17,267 nt of DNA from JACZWZ01 sp964194935 (GTDB taxonomy: Bacteria > Actinomycetota > Acidimicrobiia > Spongiisociales > UBA11373): assembly GCA_964194935.1 (NCBI GenBank), contig CAXMOL010000019.1, positions 1 through 17,267 on the forward strand, read 5' to 3'. A program made the position numbers and the translations under genes. The notes beneath the pieces are model-generated. The model searched no databases. It was not told the origin of the DNA and saw only the letters and a list, made by a program, of their open reading frames with translations. Within the stretch, counting starts at the first letter, position 1, and each line of letters opens with the position of its first letter. Of this stretch, positions 13,848 to 17,267 are shown in pieces.

Positions 13848-15674
13848 CTACTCCACCGTCACGCTCTTGGCAAGATTGCGGGGCTGATCGATGTCGTGAC
13901 CGCGAGCGTTCGCCACGTGATAGGCGAGCAGTTGCAGCGGGACAATCGCCACCACCGGGCTCAACAGGTCGACCACTCTGGGAATACGGAGTACCTCATC
14001 GGCGTGCTTGGAGATCTGCTCGTCGTCTTCGAATGCGACTGCCACAACAAAGGCACCACGCGCCTTTACCTCCTGGATCGCCGAAATCGTCTTGTCGTAG
14101 GTGTCGCTCTGGGTGATCACGACAACCACCGGAGTGCCCTCGGTGACCAGCGCCAAGGTTCCGTGTTTCAACTCACCGGCGGGCATCGCCTCGGAGTGGA
14201 TGTAGGAGATCTCCTTCATCTTGAGCGACCCCTCCATGGCGACGGCGTTGTCGAGTCCGCGGCCGATGAAGTACACATCCTCATGACCGGCGAATCGCTC
14301 AGCCACCATCTGCACCGCCGGGTCGGTCTCTAGAGCCTCCTCGATCTTGACGGGGAGATGGCGGAGCGCTTCCACGAGGTGCGAGTGATCCTCCGGGTCA
14401 AAGACGCCGCGTTGTTCTCCCAGGGCAAAGGCCATCAGGTACTCGCCCAGCAGCATCGTTAGGTAAGCCTTTGTCGATGCGACCGAAATCTCGGGTCCGG
14501 CCCTGGTGTAGAGGATGTCGTCGGCGTCGCGGCTCAAGGTCGATCCGACGACGTTCGTCAGCGCCAGCAACCGCGATCCTCGGTCCTTTGCGAGGTTCGC
14601 AGCAGCCAGGGTGTCCGCCGTCTCACCGGATTGACTGATCGCCAGGGTGATCGTCGAACCGGCGATGATCGGATCCCGATATCTCATCTCGTGGGCATAC
14701 GCGGCCTCGGTCGGAATTCGCAAGAGGCGCTCGAAGATCTCCTTGCCGACCAACCCAGCATGAAAGGCCGTCCCACAGGCGGTGATCCAGATTCGATCCA
14801 AACCCGCGACAAACTCATCGGACCAGTCGACACCGTCCAGATCAACCCGACCGTCCTCGGTGATCCTTCCGCTCAGCGTTTCGGTCGCAGCTGCCGGTTG
14901 CTCGAAGATCTCCTTGAGCATGAAGTGGGGGTAGCCGCCGCGCTCGGCCTGGCCGGCGTCCCAATCGACCTCCAACAAGTCGCGTTCCACAGGCTCACCT
15001 TCGAGTGTTTCGATATGCCACCCAGTTGGAGACATGTCGACCATCTCACCGTTTTCGATGATCGCAAACGAACGGGTGTGGTGGAGGACGGCCGGAATGT
15101 CGGAGGCGAGAAACATCTCGCCGTCCCCGACGCCTACGACCAGCGGGCTGATCATCCGTACCGCCACTATGCGACCCGGCTCCTGCTTCGACATAGCGAC
15201 CAATGCGTAGGCCCCCTCGGCGCGCTTAACCGCTCTGCGCACTGCTTCGAGCAGGTCGCCTTCGTACTCCTCGGCCACCAGGTGTGCGATCACCTCGGTG
15301 TCCGTATCCGAGGCGAAGGCCGCTCCCTTGGCGATCAGGTCCTCTTTCAAAGCGGTGAAGTTCTCGATGATCCCGTTGTGAACCACCGCGACATCTCCGC
15401 TCGGATCAGCGTGGGGATGGGCATTGCGGTCGCTTGGAGGCCCGTGGGTCGCCCAGCGAGTGTGACCGATTCCAAAGGACCCGGTCAGTGGATCATCGTC
15501 CAGTTGACCAACAAGTCGGTCCAGTTTCCCCTCGGCCTTTGCGACCCTTAGAGATGAGCCGTCGTGAACGGCGATACCCGCAGAGTCGTATCCGCGATAT
15601 TCAAGACGACGCAGACCGTCGAGAAGGATTGGAACCGCATCCCGCGGCCCCAGATAGCCCATGATTCCGCACAT
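13848..15674 (-). CDS. glmS: Glutamine-fructose-6-phosphate aminotransferase GlmS
   Basis: 608-aa cytoplasmic enzyme that makes glucosamine-6-phosphate from fructose-6-phosphate and glutamine, the first step to UDP-GlcNAc. MCGIMGYLGPRDAVPILLDGLRRLEYRGYDSAGIAV begins with Cys2, which becomes the N-terminal nucleophile of the Ntn glutaminase domain. RWATHGPPSDRNAHPH is in the same domain. The two SIS isomerase domains follow from about residue 285: ACGTAFHAG, SQSGETADTLAA and the C-terminal DQPRNLAKSVTVE, with the catalytic Lys near the end. A GGGAG ribosome site lies upstream, inside a hairpin. The next enzyme, GlmM, is encoded upstream on the same strand, separated by 522 bp of repeats and leader. 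Confidence 0.98.
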   Translation of the reverse strand: MCGIMGYLGPRDAVPILLDGLRRLEYRGYDSAGIAVHDGSSLRVAKAEGKLDRLVGQLDDDPLTGSFGIGHTRWATHGPPSDRNAHPHADPSGDVAVVHNGIIENFTALKEDLIAKGAAFASDTDTEVIAHLVAEEYEGDLLEAVRRAVKRAEGAYALVAMSKQEPGRIVAVRMISPLVVGVGDGEMFLASDIPAVLHHTRSFAIIENGEMVDMSPTGWHIETLEGEPVERDLLEVDWDAGQAERGGYPHFMLKEIFEQPAAATETLSGRITEDGRVDLDGVDWSDEFVAGLDRIWITACGTAFHAGLVGKEIFERLLRIPTEAAYAHEMRYRDPIIAGSTITLAISQSGETADTLAAANLAKDRGSRLLALTNVVGSTLSRDADDILYTRAGPEISVASTKAYLTMLLGEYLMAFALGEQRGVFDPEDHSHLVEALRHLPVKIEEALETDPAVQMVAERFAGHEDVYFIGRGLDNAVAMEGSLKMKEISYIHSEAMPAGELKHGTLALVTEGTPVVVVITQSDTYDKTISAIQEVKARGAFVVAVAFEDDEQISKHADEVLRIPRVVDLLSPVVAIVPLQLLAYHVANARGHDIDQPRNLAKSVTVE

Positions 15675-15681
15675 CGCGTGT

Positions 15682-15702
15682 GTCTCCCTTCGGGTGGGAG
15701 AC
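15682..15702 (-). promoter_or_regulatory. Hairpin that covers the glmS ribosome binding site
   Basis: GTCTCCC-(7)-GGGAGAC, a perfect 7-bp stem. Its 3' arm on the minus strand contains GGGAG, the only Shine-Dalgarno-like sequence before the glmS ATG. Folding would hide the site, as in translationally controlled leaders. Confidence 0.5.
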
Positions 15703-15933
15703 CGGGACCTGGACGGCTACGAGCTCAGGGAACTGAGCCTCGTCTCACTCCGATCCGGTCTCTGTCGCCGGGATCACTCCCGGGTTTTAGCCCGAATCGT
15801 CACGACCGTGAGCGGCCGAGAAGGCACCCGCCGAACATTCGATAATCCCTCTACCTCGTCGCCTCGCATTGGCGAGGACTGGCGCTGGGTTCGTTGTGTC
15901 GGGTCGCCGGTCTATTCAGTTGTGATGATCAGG

Positions 15934-15947
15934 CTACTGGCTATCGG
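15934..15947 (+). repeat. Heptad pair CTACTGG-CTATCGG
   Basis: Two 7-bp units (inverse CAGTAG-type) at the left of the family A array. They match the acpS-upstream heptads in inverse orientation over 13 bases. Confidence 0.6.
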
Positions 15948-15983
15948 CAGATTCGGAGAGGGAGTGGAGTCGAGAGTCGGGAG

Positions 15984-16187
15984 TACCCCCCACCAAACGC
16001 CTACGGCGTTTGACTCCCCCCAAAGGGGAGAGTGGTCTTCTTTCCGGGAAACAGGAGTACCCCCCACCAATCGGCCTGCGGCCGATTGACTCCCCCCAAA
16101 GGGGAGAGTGGTCTTCTCAGCGGGAAACCGGAGCACCCCCCACCAATCGGCCTGCGGCCGATTGACTCCCCCCAAAGGGGAGAGTGG
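15984..16187 (+). repeat. Family A element, three tandem copies (gap glmM-glmS)
   Basis: Units begin at about 15985, 16059 and 16135, a period of 74-76 bp. Each has a ~53-bp core: C-run CCCCCCACCA, hairpin 1 with an 8-bp perfect stem and 3-nt loop, TGA, hairpin 2 (CTCCCC-CCAAA-GGGGAG), then AGTGGT and a T-rich tail. Hairpin 1 is CAAACGCC-TAC-GGCGTTTG in the first copy and AATCGGCC-TGC-GGCCGATT in the other two. The ~22-bp linkers between cores are similar to each other. The array ends ten bases from the glmM stop. Confidence 0.9.
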
Positions 16188-16196
16188 TTTTCTTTC

Positions 16197-17267
16197 CTAC
16201 TCCGCTCCGAGCTGGGTGCGGACCACCGTCACCAGTTCATCGGCGATTGCGGCTGCCTCATGGCTCTCGCGTGCTTCGACCATCACTCGCACCAGGGGTT
16301 CGGTCCCGCTTGCTCGCACCAGAACACGGCCGTCGTCTCCCAGCCGTTTTTCCATCATCTCCACTGCGGTCCAGATGGCGTCTGCGTCGTCGAGACGCTC
16401 CTTTACTCGCACTTGGACATTGCGCAGGACCTGTGGGAATTCGATCATCACTCGTCGTAGCTCGCGCAATGGCGCGCCTGTGGCGGCAACGACTTCGAGC
16501 AGTCGCAATCCGGTCAAGAGCCCGTCGCCGGTCGCTCGATCCTGCAACAGCACATGACCACTCTGCTCGCCGCCCAGACCGGCGCCGATCTTCTGCATGG
16601 CCTCGTACACATACCGATCGCCAACCGCGGTCTCGACCACATCAATGGCCAGTCCATGCATGGCCATCTTGAAACCGAGATTCGCCATCACGGTCGTAAC
16701 CACGGTGTCACCCGGTAGTTCCTCGCGCTCGCGCAGGTATCGGGCGAGGATCGCCATGACCACATCGCCATTGCAGACCCGACCGTCCTCATCGATCGCA
16801 ATGAGTCGATCTGCGTCTCCGTCAAAGGCAAGACCGATACGCCCGGCGGCGCGTTCGACCATCGCCTCGGGGTGCACGGCCCCACAGCCGTCATTGATGT
16901 TCATTCCGGTCGGCTCGATATTCAGAGCCTCAACAGATGCGCCGGCACTCGTAAAGAGATCTGGAGCGGCCACCACGGCCGCACCATGGGCGCAATCGAG
17001 CACGACATCGATCCCGGCAAGGCTTTGATCGGCTTGGGCCAGAAGGTGTCGGACATAACGTGGCACCGCGTCGTCCGCTGTCGCACCCATTCCGACGTCG
17101 GCGCCGCGAACTTCATTCCACGGCTCCCCGTGGCGGAACCGCGCCTCGATCGCACTCTCGCGTTTGTCGTCGAGCTTTGCTCCCTCTGGGCCGAAGAACT
17201 TGATGCCGTTGTCGGCCGCCGGATTGTGGCTGGCGCTCACCATCACTCCGTAGTCCGCCTCCAGCGT
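16197..17267 (-). CDS. glmM: Phosphoglucosamine mutase GlmM, 5' end outside the window
   Basis: The frame is open to the window edge, so the N-terminal part (roughly the first 90 residues) is missing; 356 codons are visible. GlmM converts glucosamine-6-phosphate to glucosamine-1-phosphate, directly after GlmS in the pathway. TLEADYGVMVSASHNPAADNGIKFFG contains the phosphoserine active-site loop (SASHNP). AFDGDADRLIAID is the Mg2+-binding loop, GEQSGHV the sugar-binding loop and VLVRASGTEPLVRVMVEA the phosphate-binding loop of domain 4. A phosphomannomutase is the main alternative, but the motif details and the neighbouring glmS favour GlmM. The gene ends in TAG just before the family A array. 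Confidence 0.95.
   Translation of the reverse strand, partial: TLEADYGVMVSASHNPAADNGIKFFGPEGAKLDDKRESAIEARFRHGEPWNEVRGADVGMGATADDAVPRYVRHLLAQADQSLAGIDVVLDCAHGAAVVAAPDLFTSAGASVEALNIEPTGMNINDGCGAVHPEAMVERAAGRIGLAFDGDADRLIAIDEDGRVCNGDVVMAILARYLREREELPGDTVVTTVMANLGFKMAMHGLAIDVVETAVGDRYVYEAMQKIGAGLGGEQSGHVLLQDRATGDGLLTGLRLLEVVAATGAPLRELRRVMIEFPQVLRNVQVRVKERLDDADAIWTAVEMMEKRLGDDGRVLVRASGTEPLVRVMVEARESHEAAAIADELVTVVRTQLGAE

Larger units (their letters stand above)
15675..15983 (-). other. Long glmS leader with several stem-loops
   Basis: About 310 bp before glmS with no credible gene. Perfect or near-perfect hairpins are seen at 15682-15702; 15719-15743 (GCTCAG-GGAA-CTGAGC core extended by ACGA/TCGT with one bulge); near 15773-15787 (CGGGA-TCAC-TCCCG); and 15862-15877 (CCTCGC-ATTG-GCGAGG). 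I do not recognise a known riboswitch, and nothing here resembles the Firmicute glmS ribozyme. A structured 5' UTR is possible, but the promoter is not identified. Confidence 0.4.

Noticed and set aside
15675..15983. glmS ribozyme or known riboswitch before glmS
   Set aside because: I could not match the leader to the glmS ribozyme core or to any riboswitch consensus I know; only generic stem-loops are visible.
15912..16175. 87-codon open frame on the minus strand over the repeats
   Set aside because: It is a translation of the family A array (repeating PLWGES / WWGV-like strings), with no ribosome site or independent support.
15984..16187. Possible CRISPR array (regular ~75-bp period)
   Set aside because: Only three units, the repeated core is ~53 bp, and the ~22-bp linkers resemble each other instead of being unique; there are no cas genes.

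Overview
The window is a GC-rich bacterial chromosome segment from what is most likely a member of the Actinomycetota, with a lineage such as Acidimicrobiia as a guess. The main argument is gene order. Read on the minus strand it runs glmM - glmS - acpS - (DUF368, VOC) - nnr - alr - (P1 peptidase, uracil-DNA glycosylase) - tsaE - tsaB - rimI - tsaD - (M50 protease) - groES - groEL. Apart from the genes in brackets and acpS, this is the order remembered for Mycobacterium tuberculosis (glmM, glmS, nnr, alr, tsaE, tsaB, rimI, tsaD, groES, groEL1). Nearly everything is housekeeping. I see no phage, transposase, toxin-antitoxin, defence or biosynthetic cluster, no CRISPR array and no rRNA or tRNA gene.

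Layout. 1-1.7 kb holds the end of an unrecognised secreted-type protein, a Nudix hydrolase (minus) and a divergent GNAT acetyltransferase (plus). 1.7-3.8 kb is groES-groEL, with a strong hairpin terminator and a CIRCE (HrcA) operator. 3.8-11.2 kb is one compact minus-strand operon of nine genes (nnr, alr, P1 peptidase, family 4 uracil-DNA glycosylase, tsaE, tsaB, rimI, tsaD, M50 protease). Every junction in it overlaps, mostly by four bases (ATGA or GTGA), so translational coupling is likely. It carries three t6A tRNA-modification proteins (TsaB, TsaD, TsaE; TsaC is not in the window) beside RimI, D-alanine supply (Alr) and repair of damaged NAD(P)H (Nnr). 11.5-13.7 kb has a DUF368 polyprenyl-phosphate transporter-like membrane protein, a VOC/glyoxalase-fold gene with an in-frame 147-bp tandem duplication at its 5' end, and acpS. 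13.8-17.3 kb has glmS and the 3' part of glmM, the two enzymes that make glucosamine-6-P and glucosamine-1-P for peptidoglycan. With Alr and DUF368 this gives the region a cell-envelope theme.

The unusual material is in the intergenic gaps from 11.2 to 16.2 kb. Three kinds of small repeats recur there: (A) a ~53-bp double-hairpin element, once at 11.3 kb and in three tandem copies at 16.0-16.2 kb, whose first stem changes sequence while staying perfectly paired; (B) 135- and 219-bp elements bounded by C-run/G-run hairpins at 13.0 and 13.7 kb; and (H) short heptanucleotide tandem repeats with a CAGTNNN core at four places. One heptad array has become the last eleven codons of the DUF368 gene. 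These families, the VOC duplication, a ribosome-site-sequestering hairpin before glmS, and several likely leaderless starts are the points worth a second look.
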